Under the pieces are notes generated by a model. It was not told where the DNA came from, did no database searches, and saw only the letters and a list, made by a program, of their open reading frames with translations. Below, in pieces: positions 1-11,515 of a stretch of 64,000 bases of DNA. The stretch covers positions 1,922,001 to 1,986,000 of the forward strand of contig NC_134028.1 of assembly GCF_964204645.1 (NCBI RefSeq). The letters run 5' to 3'. Source of the DNA: Tubulanus polymorphus (Eukaryota; Nemertea; Palaeonemertea; Tubulaniformes; Tubulanidae). The stretch's first letter is position 1; the number at the start of each line of letters is the position of its first letter. The translations under genes and the position numbers were made by a program.

Positions 1-3000
1 CATATACATATACCAATAAAAACACCAATCACCCCGCTATATTTCAATCAATTACACATCAACGTCAACGTTATTTGACAATGTGTAAATAACGAAATTC
101 TTAACTGGCATCGATCTATTTCAGATACCGGGGCCATTGACGAATACTTCGTTGAGGTAGAATTGTCTCCTGCGAGTGGATAGCATTTAACGCCATTTTC
201 ATATAGTTCCATAACCATCCATTTAGAATTCTTAGAACGGCTCATAAATAAATAAGAATGTCTTTGCAGTGACGTAGTTTTAGCCGAGTTTTCGGACGCT
301 TGTTGTCACACTGAGGATTATTCCAGAATCGTGACAGCCGTTGTTGCCGTTGTTGTCGTTGTTACCGCTGTTCGTGATTACTCGTAGGATTGATTAGTCT
401 GAGACTGAGATTAACGCTGCTCGTTACAAGTTCGGGTCTGTTGATTGCCGCCATTTACGTAAGCGCGGTCTTGTGTAAATGCCAATGAATGTAGGAATGG
501 TCTACTGTAAATACCAATCACGATCTATCTTACTCTCAAAGATAATCATGTTGCTGTTGGTCTTGTATGGAACATGTTTAAGGCCAGTCTCTTGATAATC
601 ACTCGAATTACGTCTGATCACGGTTATATCATCACGTTATATAGAGGCAATTTCCCGCTACCGAGAGTGTCAATTGACCTCCAACCGTTCCTGGCATTGA
701 TGTCAAAGAGACAGGGATGGAGTGTAATGAATGAGTACCTCCTGGAGTCGTGCTGTGGAATCAGCCATTAACATAACAAGTACCTAAGACAAACCAAATC
801 TCACAAACAACGCCGACAGATCTCGATGCGTGCATTAGATACCTCTAGGGTAAATAAAAAGCTTTCATCGAAAATTCATCACCGACGTGACGGTGCATTT
901 GTTTTATATTTAAGTCTGATATATGAAGAAGGTATTCACTTATTCATACGATTCATTGGTTAACATTCTGTCGCTGTGTTCAAACAATTCAATATATCGG
1001 TTCTTGTATTCGAGACTCGAGACTCGAGAGAGACGTGATCTTCGCAGATTTCACGATACTGATTATAAATGTATGCGGTTTATTCCGTTTTATCACCGAT
1101 CATGAAATATTTGCCGATGGTTTCCTGGAAACGTTGAATAGGTTTAGAACAGGATTTACAAGTGTCGTTCAACAGAATACAGATGAGACGGGCGATCATT
1201 TGTGGACGATAGACGAATCTCTCTAAGAGCATTAGTTCCACTTTATTCCGCCTAACAAGCGCCACTCTGCACATTATTGTGCACATTTTTATTGCATTTA
1301 CTAAGTTTTAAAATCGAGTATTTTGCCACGATTCAGACCACAGGTTCCGTGGTTATTTATTTTCCTATCCGACTTTCTGCCGTCAGCCCATTTATCATTC
1401 ACCTCATTCGAAAATATCGTTATGATTTATCGTTTAAATTACGATGATTTGAACGCGTTGATTGAACGAGTGTCGGATCTCATAGGGCGCTGATTATAGT
1501 TATCCAGCAGTTCTTCGTGAAATCTATAAACGAAAGTCTTGACGAATCATTATCGATGAATTCGCAATCTATCTATCTATCAATATTTAGGATGTGCAGC
1601 AGAGACGCATCGATTCAGAAAGACCCAAAACGCCCTCGGACGCAGATAAATCTATGAAATGAATAAACTAATGTCAAGCATTAGAATGTTCCGATTGCTC
1701 ATGGATTTTGACGAGTGAATATCGAACCAAACTGAAGCTTTTGAATATATTTGTCATCATTGATCTTTCGAATTATGGCTAGTAGGCTGATGTTAGTATG
1801 AATACGTATAGCGGGGACCTAACCTTCGAATGAATAGAACAGATGAATATTTTCTATTCTTACTAAAAAAATGCCATTGTAAAAAATTATTCAGACATTA
1901 TAGGTTATTGATTTTATTGATTGGCAACGGATAGAAAATTTCGTTAAGGTATACTTCCATATATGCCTTCGGTAAATGGCGTCGGGGCAATCAATTATGA
2001 CTTTCTCCCACATCCGAAAATTGAAAGAGCTGCTTTCAAGCAACAGTAAAGCAGAAATATTTCCCTATCCATTAAATCGCGTATATTATTTTCTGCATCG
2101 ACATAAAATCGCGCGCTTTTACTCTTTGACGGCAGTATCCTCAGTTCAAAGCCATGCATGATACGTGATTTAGCGACATAACAAGAGGAATGGCTTACGG
2201 CGGCTAAACGGGTATCGGGATAAACTAATTTCACGGCGGCACGGCTGTGTTCTCATACAAAATGTATAGGAACATACAGCATTGACATATTGCCTGATTC
2301 GATCTAACCCCAGCTTTATTCAACGATCAGAAAAAAGCATGAACTTGAATACTTTAACCTCTACGCGGTCGACGGTGGGTTGGAGAAGCATCGTTAGAAT
2401 GGACAGTCGGGTCCGGCGTGCAATATAATCAGACAGACAGCGAATTGAAGCTAATTACTGGATATATAAGAGTAATCAACAATCGATCAAAGCAATATTG
2501 ATGATGATTTATTCATTTGCAGTGTAAAGACACACGCTGTGAGCAGGTACCACCGTTTATAGGAATGAACATCTCTGAGTAAAATGCTATGATATCGACG
2601 TACCGGATACCATTCCCCAAGGCCGAGCATTCGAAAAAAAAGAACGAAGAAATCTTAATTTCCAATGATTTAACGCTCCTTTGATTGTGGTTTTCAGTTT
2701 GAAAAATCACCGTAGTCCAACGACTTCAGGTTTCATGATTAGCGGACTTGTGGTCGGACGGAGTTAATGATTAAACGCAGTTCGGCCTACACGCATTTCA
2801 CAGGAACTCGGTCTGAACTATAGTGACCACGCTCAACCCCCGTGGTTCACTATTTCCGGACTATATTTCCGAGACTTTCAGTTTCATCCGAAGATCGCCT
2901 CATTCCAACAAACGAAGACCGCCATGCAAACGCGTGGTTGAAATCTTCGAAGGTAACATCATCAATTTTCGATTCGTCTGTACGCGGAAAACGGTTGCCA

Positions 3001-3960
3001 CAGATTGGATGGAAGATTGAAGGAAATGGCTGGCTCTAGCCTATTATTCCAAAGAAAGGGTTGTCAATTTCGTTTTTATTAGCTTATCATTCTTTGATAA
3101 CTCACGTAATGGATTCGATGCTATCGGAGGGAAAGTACCTAACGTACGTAACATGCCCATCTATCGCAGTAGATTTCATACGTAATGCATTTCGTATCAG
3201 CCTTTAGGCGTTGTTTATATCAGTAATGGCGTTATATTTTTACTTGACTCAAAAGAAAAACATGTTCCACAATTTCCACTTTCCATCGGTAGGACAAGCC
3301 TCCTATATTGTATTCATCGTCTTTTCCCGAATAAGGAGCGTCTAGTGATCAAATATCTCCAAAAATCAATAGCTACCGCAACATTGTTTCTGGTGTCATT
3401 TTCGACGCTTTATTGCGGTCGATAGTCACAGATGAAATCTCGTCATCCCGTTGTTTTGACAACCTTTCACGCGCGCTAATTGGTACATTGCTATCTGACG
3501 ATGCGTTGATATCCGAACTTTCGCAGTCGTCAAGAAAATAATGAGATAATAAAAACACGGTGGAAAAAATGTCGCTTCCATGTCGTATTGATAATTCCTT
3601 ATGGGAATTGATGCTGAATATAGCATTTCTGATTCTGAACATTGATTTGAGGGAAATCATCTTGACTTTACTCTGAGGGGTTAGTGTATTTAATTGCAGT
3701 GCTTAAAGTATGTTCACGTAATGTGAAGATGTATACCCGGTAATTGATTTGGCAATTTATGCCATTAGCAGAAATATTGTTTAGATGCAACGCACGCGCG
3801 GGCATTGATTTCGGCAGATCGAAATCCATAAATAGACTGAATAAATTAAACTGATTAACCTTTACATTCTACAATACATGATATATATTACAAGAACTAC
3901 GAACCCCAAAAACATCAGTTGAAACAAAACAAGCCTCCAATTCGTAGAATTGATAAGATT
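1..3960. other. Region without an assignable gene, left of the MOLO1-type exon
   Basis: I could not support any complete gene here. Later exons of the MOLO1-type gene (first exon 3967-4183, minus strand) must lie in this stretch or beyond the window edge, but none was recognised. A weak first-exon candidate lies on the minus strand at about 112-243: an open frame from an ATG at 243 ending near CCA|GTTAAG. Open frames near 1035-1226 (+) and 3373-3660 (-) have no recognisable family match. The rest is AT-rich unique-looking sequence with short CTAT-type microsatellite near 1570. Confidence 0.4.
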
Positions 3961-3966
3961 ACCTAC

Positions 3967-4183
3967 CTGTTTCTTCTGAGAGAATGTGATTTGGATCGCA
4001 TAAGTTCGATTTCCGTCGTCGGCCGCATTTTGTTGCGTCTTTTCGCGGATTTGGGAAGTCCTCTTTTCTCCAAACGGTAACTGGTGTGTAATCGGTCGTA
4101 TTTTCTGTTGTTACGGCCTGAATTATGGAACTTTGTGTCACGCAAGACAGTAACAAACACGCCAAAATAATTCCTAACTTCAT
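3967..4183 (-). CDS. First coding exon of a secreted MOLO1/TPM-domain protein (partial gene)
   Basis: The exon starts at the ATG at 4183 (72 codons plus 1 nt) and ends ACAG|GTAGGT at 3967. The frame is open upstream without another ATG before it. Residues 1-23 form a typical signal peptide (MKLGIILACLLLSC then a small-residue cleavage region). Next come WRKEDFPNPRKDATKCGRR and SNLCDPNHILS. A W-x4-(Y/F)PNP stretch, a CGR motif and a CDPxxILS motif are what I recall at the start of the MOLO1 domain (modulator of levamisole receptor-1, TPM fold). C. elegans MOLO-1 is an acetylcholine-receptor accessory protein, but many invertebrate members are uncharacterised. Downstream exons were not identified. 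The gene is divergent from MCRIP2, whose start codon is about 930 bp away. Confidence 0.6.
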
Positions 4184-4535
4184 TGCACGCGGCCACAACA
4201 CATACCGTGTATTGTTATTACAGAGAAAAAATATCCCATCTTTCAATAATTAAATGAAAGCTATCTTAGCTCTAAATACTTCATATCTCTCTAACTCCGT
4301 TCGTTACCTTTCGCATGAACTGCAATGGAACGTGCATTTGTGTAATCATTATTTCCGAATCACATTTTAAATCCTCGCCGCAGTTTAATCGATTCAATAT
4401 TAAGTCGATGTACGATGTAGAACGTTTCTGTGAGCAATAGATCTCTCACGTATCGCCATCATTGCCAGCGGAATATTGAGCGTAACATTGGGAGACTGGC
4501 TGGATAGAGAAAGCAGGCGATGCGTATTGTTGATC

Positions 4536-4643
4536 GATCTAGTGGTGTGTTCCACCACCGCCAGTGGCTCCTACTGCAAGACCAGAACTACCCGTCGTAC
4601 CAAATATACAGACCGGTAAATGTGTCTTTTTGGTCGTTCCCAT
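4536..4643 (-). CDS. Small Gly/Thr-rich open frame in a divergent promoter region (doubtful)
   Basis: An ATG-initiated frame of 35 codons plus TAG begins MGTTKKTHLPVCIF and ends GATGGGGTHH. It lies between the divergent MOLO1-type exon and MCRIP2. Its composition (Gly, Thr, terminal HH) is not what random AT-rich DNA usually gives, which is the only reason to list it. No family was recognised. It could be a short terminal exon, a micropeptide, or chance. Confidence 0.15.
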
Positions 4644-4879
4644 AAAACAGCTTAATTTTTCAGCAAATCAGGTTTGTCTCATCTATCGTGCCGCCAGTGT
4701 CTCACCAGTGAAAACAAATCGTTATTAGTTTTATAATTGGTCCCGGTTTGTCAGAGTATGGAAAGGTTTATTATAGTTTAGTTTTATTTCTTTACCACTG
4801 AGATCGAGGAAAGGATCTCCTTTCCGAGATCATACGACGTTTTTCATCCTTTTGGCGTGTGGGATTTCTTTAAATAGGC

Positions 4880-5114
4880 ATCTACGAGGGCGCGCCGGGT
4901 CTACCGGTGTACTCGCACAAGTCGGAGTTCGGTGACGCCCGCTCGCTCCGCATGCCGGTTCATTGAACGTACTATGGCACGTTGAAGAATCTGTTCGCGA
5001 AAGCGGTCGCTGAAGTGTACGCGATCATTCATTCACTTCCTGGTTCAATTTTTCCGAGTAAACCACTTTCGTCATCTGTAATTGTATACATTAAATGATT
5101 GTTTTGCACTTGAG
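4880..5114 (+). promoter_or_regulatory. GC-richer 5' flank/5'UTR of MCRIP2
   Basis: This is the only clearly GC-rich stretch between the MOLO1-type exon and MCRIP2, with CpG-rich blocks such as GGGCGCGCCGGGTC near 4889. It directly precedes the MCRIP2 start codon. Treating it as the promoter/5'UTR is inference from position and composition; no TATA box was identified. Confidence 0.4.
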
Positions 5115-6634
5115 ATGTACACTCACGGTGTCCGGGGACCGAAACCAAATCTAACAGCAAGAACACGACAAGGTAAACATGGTAAACACTCATTTTATTG
5201 TCGAATGAAATGACATTGTGGAGGCTGGACTGTGCGTGTCTATACGCTGTTTCATCCCTTGTGTCGTGATTTTATATAAAAGCGTCACGACCGTCTGATA
5301 ATGATCCTTAACGACCAATTTTTTATCGGAACTTTATAGTGGATAAATAAACAATATGAACACAAGGTATTTCCGTGATATTTTGAATTTATTCACAGTC
5401 CATATGTAGCGCCATTCTCGCGAGATTATCAACAACTCGGAAATAAAATCCAAGCCCATCGCCAAACCCCTGTGGTATTGATGAATTGTGAAATAGGTCA
5501 AACGAGCTACGAACCATGATTATTTTAAGTGTAGCTTAGACTTATCTAAATAATTCAAAACAACCTTTTAAAACATCTCCGGGACAAATTTCTGTGAATT
5601 AAATGCTGGGCCGGGATTAATGAATGAGTTAATAGCACGTGTGTGTTTAATGTTAATTTAGTGTTAAGAAGTAAGATTACAAAAGTTCACTTTTTTGCAG
5701 GCGCGCCGAACCCAAACTATCCACCACAGATCCACCACGTTCCACAACAGCATTCAATTCCACCCAGACACCATCACCACCATCATCAGAACTTCCAACA
5801 GTACAGTATAAATCAACAGCAACAGTTGGATCATTCAGACTCGTATCCAGGACCCGGAGGGCCGATTGGTATTAGGTAAACATCAAATTGTTCTGAGGAA
5901 GTCAGAAGTGTGAATTTTAATGTTTTGCACCATGCTGAGAAAATGTACATTTCGTTTACTGAAGATATGAAGTAGCCATGAATAACTGATAACCATTGTG
6001 GGAATGGTTTCAATTTTGCGATTTGGATTTTATACAAGCATTTTGTGCATCAAGTTTAGTACAATACACGATATCATTTCAAGTGGAATGTCTCTTATAT
6101 TGCAGTGGACCTCGGCCGGTGTTTACAAATGGGAAGAAATCTGGAAACAGTGGCATGAATCGGGCTGGGAGTAGATCCCCCTCAGAACAGCCGTTATCAG
6201 CTAATGAAGAATGCGTCAAATATGTCAGTGATGGTAAGTGATGCTACATTGTTTATTTGTACATGAGGCTACCGAACTATGAGGAATCTTCATAATCAAA
6301 GTGTCCATTTTATTTTTTCAGCATGGTCGAGAGTCCAAAAAGAGATGGAGATGGCCCAGAGGCAAGGAACTGGAGGTAACTGGAGACTTGTATTTTCAAA
6401 TGTTCTCTTCTATTTCTCTTCAATTTTTGAATTTTTCATTTGTGAATATATTATTTTTACAGGTGGACCCGTGTACTACATAGAAAAACAGCTCGGGCAA
6501 TTCAAAGGTTTGTTCATTCATTACATTCCACGTATAATTGTTTAGTTTTATTACAGTCTAATTCTAATTTGATCCTTTCAGATTTCCAGCCATTCGACCT
6601 CGAGAAGTGGAAGGCAGGAAACCACCAGCTATGA
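5115..6634 (+). CDS. MCRIP2: MCRIP2 / FAM195A-like protein (MAPK-regulated corepressor-interacting protein family)
   Basis: Six coding exons: 5115-5172, 5701-5875, 6106-6233, 6322-6375, 6463-6507 and 6582-6634. All junctions are GT-AG and keep frame, giving about 170 aa (human MCRIP2 about 160). The N-terminus MYTHGVRGPKPNLTARTRQG parallels vertebrate MCRIP2 (MYT...KGPSKLVAQRR). The family signature spans exons 3-6: NEECVKYVSDAWSRVQ, then GPVYYIEKQL and FQPFDLEKW, matching HEENVRFVSEAWQQVQ, VQYVE and FVPIDLDEW. Exon 2 is low complexity (Pro/Gln-rich with a run of six His). Family members bind the CtBP co-repressor (MCRIP1) or DDX6 and stress-granule components. A long 3'UTR ends near AATAAA at 7416-7421. 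Confidence 0.88.
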
Positions 6635-7415
6635 GCAACGCTTTTTATATAGTATCTGTACAGACATTTTAACACAATTTTTGGGGGCAGTATGCAGCAT
6701 CAGCAGCAGCAGCAGCTACGATTGTGTTGTATGTGCGCGTGCGTACGTTTAAATTAGAACAACTTCTAGTCAAATCATGTACAGCATTCTGACAGAAATA
6801 ATACCCGAATTAAAACCCTCGCCGAGGGCCGCCATTTGAATAATATTTCTGTTTCACATATTGTAATATGTACATGGACTGGAGACGATTTTTATTTTTA
6901 GTACTACTATTTTGCGAAGTTATATTGTTACGTATCGGAATTCTTCCGTTTTACGACGTGGAATGATGAACGCAGATATAAGATATAAAATTTAGCATTA
7001 TATTTTTTTTTGTGTAAAAACAGTGTGGTCGCGCATTTATTAGTGTAATTTAACGTAGTTAGAAAGCTTTCAATTATTTGTCAAATTGTTCAAACCTCAT
7101 CCGTAGTGGTGACTTTCTCACGAAATATTTTATCAGATGTCGATGTTCTTCTAATATTTAGTTACGTAATTTTGAATGGTTTCATACTTTCTAAAACGAA
7201 AAGCAAAAAGATTGTACGTTTCGAGATGTGTTTTGACGAAATAGTGCCTGATCATGACTAACTTAAGATTAACTATCAGTTGTAGATGCAATCAGATAAT
7301 TTAAATGTTCTCTATATCTAAGGATCTGATTTGCACATTTTCTGACGGCCATGTGTGCGAGTTATGAAAGTATGTATTTTTACACCGTAATTTCTTTGTT
7401 TGTTTTTATGCAACA

Positions 7416-7421
7416 AATAAA
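7416..7421 (+). terminator. Poly(A) signal of MCRIP2
   Basis: AATAAA lies about 780 bp after the MCRIP2 stop and is the first canonical hexamer on that strand in a good position. A 25-bp near-identical direct repeat containing GACGTCA lies just beyond, at 7579-7604 and 7871-7896, in the convergent gap with COX18. Confidence 0.5.
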
Positions 7422-7911
7422 GGAAATTTGTCTTTGTAATGTAAAAATATTATTTTAAGTTATCTTTCTTTGATCGGTTTCACCTTTATGGGGGCATGTT
7501 TTATATTGGAAAACCTTTTCATTTCTTGATGATTCGATACAGTTATCAAGCGCTAGAAACTTTTGATGAATATGAAAAGCATATACCGACGTCAAAACCA
7601 CATAAGAACAGGAAACGAAATTCATAATATGGACTTCCCTAAAATTTACATGATAATGTACTGTTTAATCAAGTATCAAAATTCAAGAGAAAAATTGTTT
7701 TTTTTTTTCAAATTATAACTGGCAAGCATGAAATTTTGTCTGAATGGCCCTAGATACTAAACATGACAACCGACAACCCCAACGTTTGACCTTACTCCTG
7801 CCACATTTCACAAAGGGCCAAAATAATCGACCACAGTGTACAAAGAAAGGACCTACCTTTCTGAACTGAAACATATACTGACGTCAAAACCACATAAATC
7901 AGAAAAAACAA

Positions 7912-7920
7912 CTATTTATT
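7912..7920 (-). terminator. AATAAA overlapping the COX18 stop codon
   Basis: The last codons read AAT AAA TAG, so a canonical poly(A) hexamer (7915-7920) is immediately followed by the stop (7912-7914). If used, the 3'UTR would be only about 10-25 nt. An alternative ATTAAA lies further on, near 7663-7668. Confidence 0.35.
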
Positions 7921-9579
7921 ATTATTAAGTGGCTTCTGTACATTTTTAAATCCTAATTTTTTTAAGGATTTATCATATTTTATTATAAATTCGGCGTACA
8001 TATCCTGAAATGGTGTCTTGCTCTCACTGGGAGTCGCAGGGATTAACATCATACGCTTAATACTAGGATATTTCATCAGTACATTTTGGAGCAAACCGTA
8101 GAAACTTGAACACGTCCAATACCAACTCATACTCTGAAATACATAGTTTTATGCAATCTACGTAATTGCAGCATAGAAAGTTCAGATTAACATGGTTTTG
8201 ACTTAAGATCTCTGAAACTTACACTGGGAACACAGGCAGCAATAGGAATCATAACTAAACTAACGCCTCGTAGTAAATACGTTATTCGCGTATGAAATTT
8301 TGTAGGTTTCTTATTTTGTAAAGCATTCATCTGAAAAGAAACATTTTGATAATCAGCAAAAATAATATCACTAAAAAAAGTGATCTTCATGAAGACAAAG
8401 CTCAATTTATTGTGGTGAAATGATCTATTAGAATTATGGTGTACCTCAATTATGATAAGATTCAAAAGGCCCAGTGTAACGGGTAAAATGAATGTTGTGT
8501 CAGCCAGGCATAAATTACTGAACCATAAAGCACCCTCATTAACAAAACCGGGAGCCAAAACAGTTGCTTCTGAAAAGAAAGGTTTTGACCAAAAGATGAG
8601 CTACAATCATAAAATGTTCAGTTGGTTACAAAGTTCCAAATTTCAGATTCAAAATCTATATGAGTTTTGACTCTGTTTACTTACCAACACCTTTTATAGG
8701 AACATAGCCACTCATATTGCGTAAGGCGAATGATAGACATATCCACATAGGTAACTGAATCCATACGACCAGTGAAGCTTTGAATGGATGACTGTTCTCG
8801 CGTATATACAAATCTTTGATTAATTTCTTCATCTGAAAATGTGATCAGTGATGAAATTCCACTTTTAGGCTGTGGTTTATGATAATGACAAACAACTTAT
8901 TATCTCACTGACCATAAGAGAACTCGGAGGTACGTACAGTTGAGTTATATTTCCTTCTGGCCAATTTTTTATCCCATTTGAATTGTTGAGTCGCCTGTGC
9001 AACCTCTAGTTTAAGTCGTTTTGAAAGAGCCATGATTTCTGGCTGCAAAAGCTCAACTTTGGCGATGATTTTTTGCGAATAAACGGCTAGCGGTAGCGTG
9101 ACGATCGTCCTCAATCCAAATGTTGTTAACATGATACTCGCCCACCATGGTAACCCTAAAAACAAACAAAACATGCAGCATTTTCAAAAACGATAAATAT
9201 TTACTTGAAAATAGGATATCTTTCAATACTGACCTGTCGTGCAATGAACGTATTCTAAGATGTTCTGCGCCAGTCCAATAGGTGGTGACTCGGCTGATAA
9301 ATAATTATTATAGAAATCAGCTGAAAAATTCCGCCTCTGTTCGAAATTAAATACGTTATGATTCGTAGCTAATAACGCAGTTTGTCGAGTCACGGGTTTC
9401 ATATTTGAGATAGAACCATCTTTTACCGATAGCATCTTAAGACACTTCGTGCAACGATAGCTTCCAGAATTGTTTGTCGATAAGTTTGCCAGTAATATTG
9501 GTACCGACGCGTTTAGTCTTCTATTAACCATCATTATTGTCGAGGGATTAAGTTGCCTCGAAATCAGACGAGATGCCAT
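7912..9579 (-). CDS. COX18: COX18, mitochondrial inner-membrane insertase (Oxa1/YidC family)
   Basis: Six exons on the minus strand: 9579-9234, 9155-8938, 8832-8685, 8569-8445, 8330-8223 and 8133-7912. All joins keep frame and give 388 aa. Exon 1 is a poorly conserved mitochondrial-targeting region rich in Arg/Ser/Asn. The core begins LPWWASIMLTTFGLRTIVTL (first hydrophobic segment), then AKVELLQPEI, FKASLVVWIQLPMW, the WFSNLCLAD...ILPVTLGLLNL segment, and the last membrane segment SWYWTCSSFYGLLQN followed by TPFQDMY. These match COX18 rather than OXA1L. COX18 translocates the C-terminal domain of COX2 across the inner membrane. The ATG lies upstream of all conserved sequence. The stop codon TAG overlaps an AATAAA. 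Confidence 0.95.
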
Positions 9580-9706
9580 GATAAGCGAGATAGGAACCTT
9601 GGTCAGGGACTGGACTTAATACACCAGTTAGGAGACTCAATGCATCCTTTCCTTCCGTCTCATCAGATCAAGAGTCTAACTCGAAGAGCCAGAATAGTTC
9701 ACACAG

Positions 9707-9867
9707 GGGCTCGTATCAGAATTGTAGATTAATTTAAAAATGATAATCTCTTAATCCAATGTCCATAATGTGTATAAAATAACGTTATTTTATATATTCC
9801 ACAGACATTGGATTAATAGATTAATATTTTTGACAGTAAGTAGTACCTACAACTGCGATACGAGCCC
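9707..9867. mobile_element. 161-bp fold-back element (MITE-like) upstream of COX18
   Basis: The ends begin GGGCTCGTATC on both strands (9707-9727 and 9847-9867, 21-bp arms with 4 mismatches). An inner pair, TTAATCCAATGTC (9751-9763) and its complement (9804-9816), lets most of the element fold on itself. No coding capacity. No target-site duplication was clear. Confidence 0.6.
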
Positions 9868-11515
9868 AGTTAAGACAGTGAATTAGGACAATAATTCTAA
9901 TTTCACACCACAATCAACATATACTATGAGTAGAATATTTGTTACTTCAGGAAAGACCCTCTAAAACAGTTGAAAAAAGGCATCAAGCGTCAGGGTAAGA
10001 CACTAGTTATGTTAACTGCACTGCACTGCACCCGGAAGTATTATCGTATATTGAATTGAATTGATATATGCACAGTGGGTGCTCTCCGGAAATAGACTGG
10101 TTGACTGTCGATCGCGGTCGATACAAAATGGCGGCACATTGAATAGTAGTTACTAAATCTAGAGGTACAACGAATTGTGGAATTAGTCTTCGAGGGTTAA
10201 GGCTTGGAGTAATCAAGGTTAGGGTAAGGTCTACTGTGCATATTGTTCGTCGTTCCGCTAACACTTGTTTGTATCAGAAGGTATTACCTGTCCTACATCA
10301 TAAATCTCCGAATGAATCCCCAGAGAGTGCTTGAAAATCCATTGTAATAAACAACAAATGAAATATTTTGATAATCACAATGTATATCGTTTTTCTCATT
10401 TTATTCACATGTTTTCCATTAAAACAACATAACGAAAATCGTTGAGTCTAAGATCAGATGGTCGTTTGAACCCTACACGTATACATTCAAAAAGTCTAAA
10501 GCAGAAGACAATTTTACGTAGGTATCAAAGTATTGATCCCTGTTAAAACATTACAACATCAGACTTACAACAATACATAAGTGAACAAATTACAAAATCA
10601 CATACAAACATAAGCAGGAGAATATAAGTATGTATGATCAAACAAAATAAGTTTTCCATGGAAAAAATCCCTTCTTTCATGAGCTGTATATGGCCTACGA
10701 AATAGATTTTCTATTAATTTAAGCATAGATAAATATGAGACATTTGACCAAGAAGCGTTAAAAGTGGTCACCTATCAACTTGGTTATTTTGGATAGAACA
10801 CTCAACAATGGTGATTGATAGATCATTAATCATAATTTGAAAATGGCATGAAATCATACATGAATTAAATTGCTTGGATGTCATATGGTTGAAAATAATT
10901 AAATCATTCATGTATTATTAAATCAACCAATTAAGACAATTACATGTATTACTGCTTTCAATCAGAGAAGGAAATCTGAATCGAAAATTCGATCACATGA
11001 TTTATATACAAAATACAAATACATACATAGAGATCTATATTATATAAATACAACACTTACGCATTAAACATCGCCAACCGTTTATTCTTTAAATTTTTTT
11101 TATGGCTCAATGAAATAATTCAGTTTTACAGTTTGATGGATAGGGTTACTTTTTAGCCTTATACTTTCACTCATGTACTAAAGCTACATCAGATTTTTGC
11201 GGTACGCATACAGCGTATGGTAACGTTTAGAACATTACAACAACCTTAAAGTACGCGGTAAACTTTGTTTCATGGACCAAGTCAGGACAAGCAATGAAAA
11301 TGTCAATACCGGTAAATGTGACATTAATCATGTCAGGTTATTTCTATGGAATGAAAACTTTTTGGATCTGATATTTCGTATCTACAAAATGTATAGAGGA
11401 TATACTATCATATAACATGTATCATAGATCTATATTATGAATACAACACATTTTATACACAAAACATCGCCAACCGTTTATGACACAGAATAGATATGAA
11501 AATTTAGTTAGTCAT
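9868..11515. other. COX18 upstream region and ARNT 3'UTR, no other gene seen
   Basis: The stretch right of 10400 is probably the ARNT 3'UTR (minus strand), ending near an AATAAA at about 10399-10404 (read on minus). A GC-richer segment at 10010-10260 has an open minus-strand frame but no recognisable product. Two ~60-bp direct repeats are listed separately. Confidence 0.5.
11024..11485. repeat. Two ~60-bp direct repeats in the ARNT 3'UTR
   Basis: Copies at about 11024-11087 and 11423-11481 share ATAGATCTATATTAT, AATACAACAC and AAACATCGCCAACCGTTTAT with small indels. The 400 bp between them is unique. They lie in the presumed 3'UTR of ARNT and may be a local duplication or a conserved RNA element. 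Confidence 0.7.

Noticed and set aside
3373-3660. 95-codon minus frame as next exon of the MOLO1-type gene
   Set aside because: No Cys-rich or TPM-like motif and no convincing acceptor in the needed phase.
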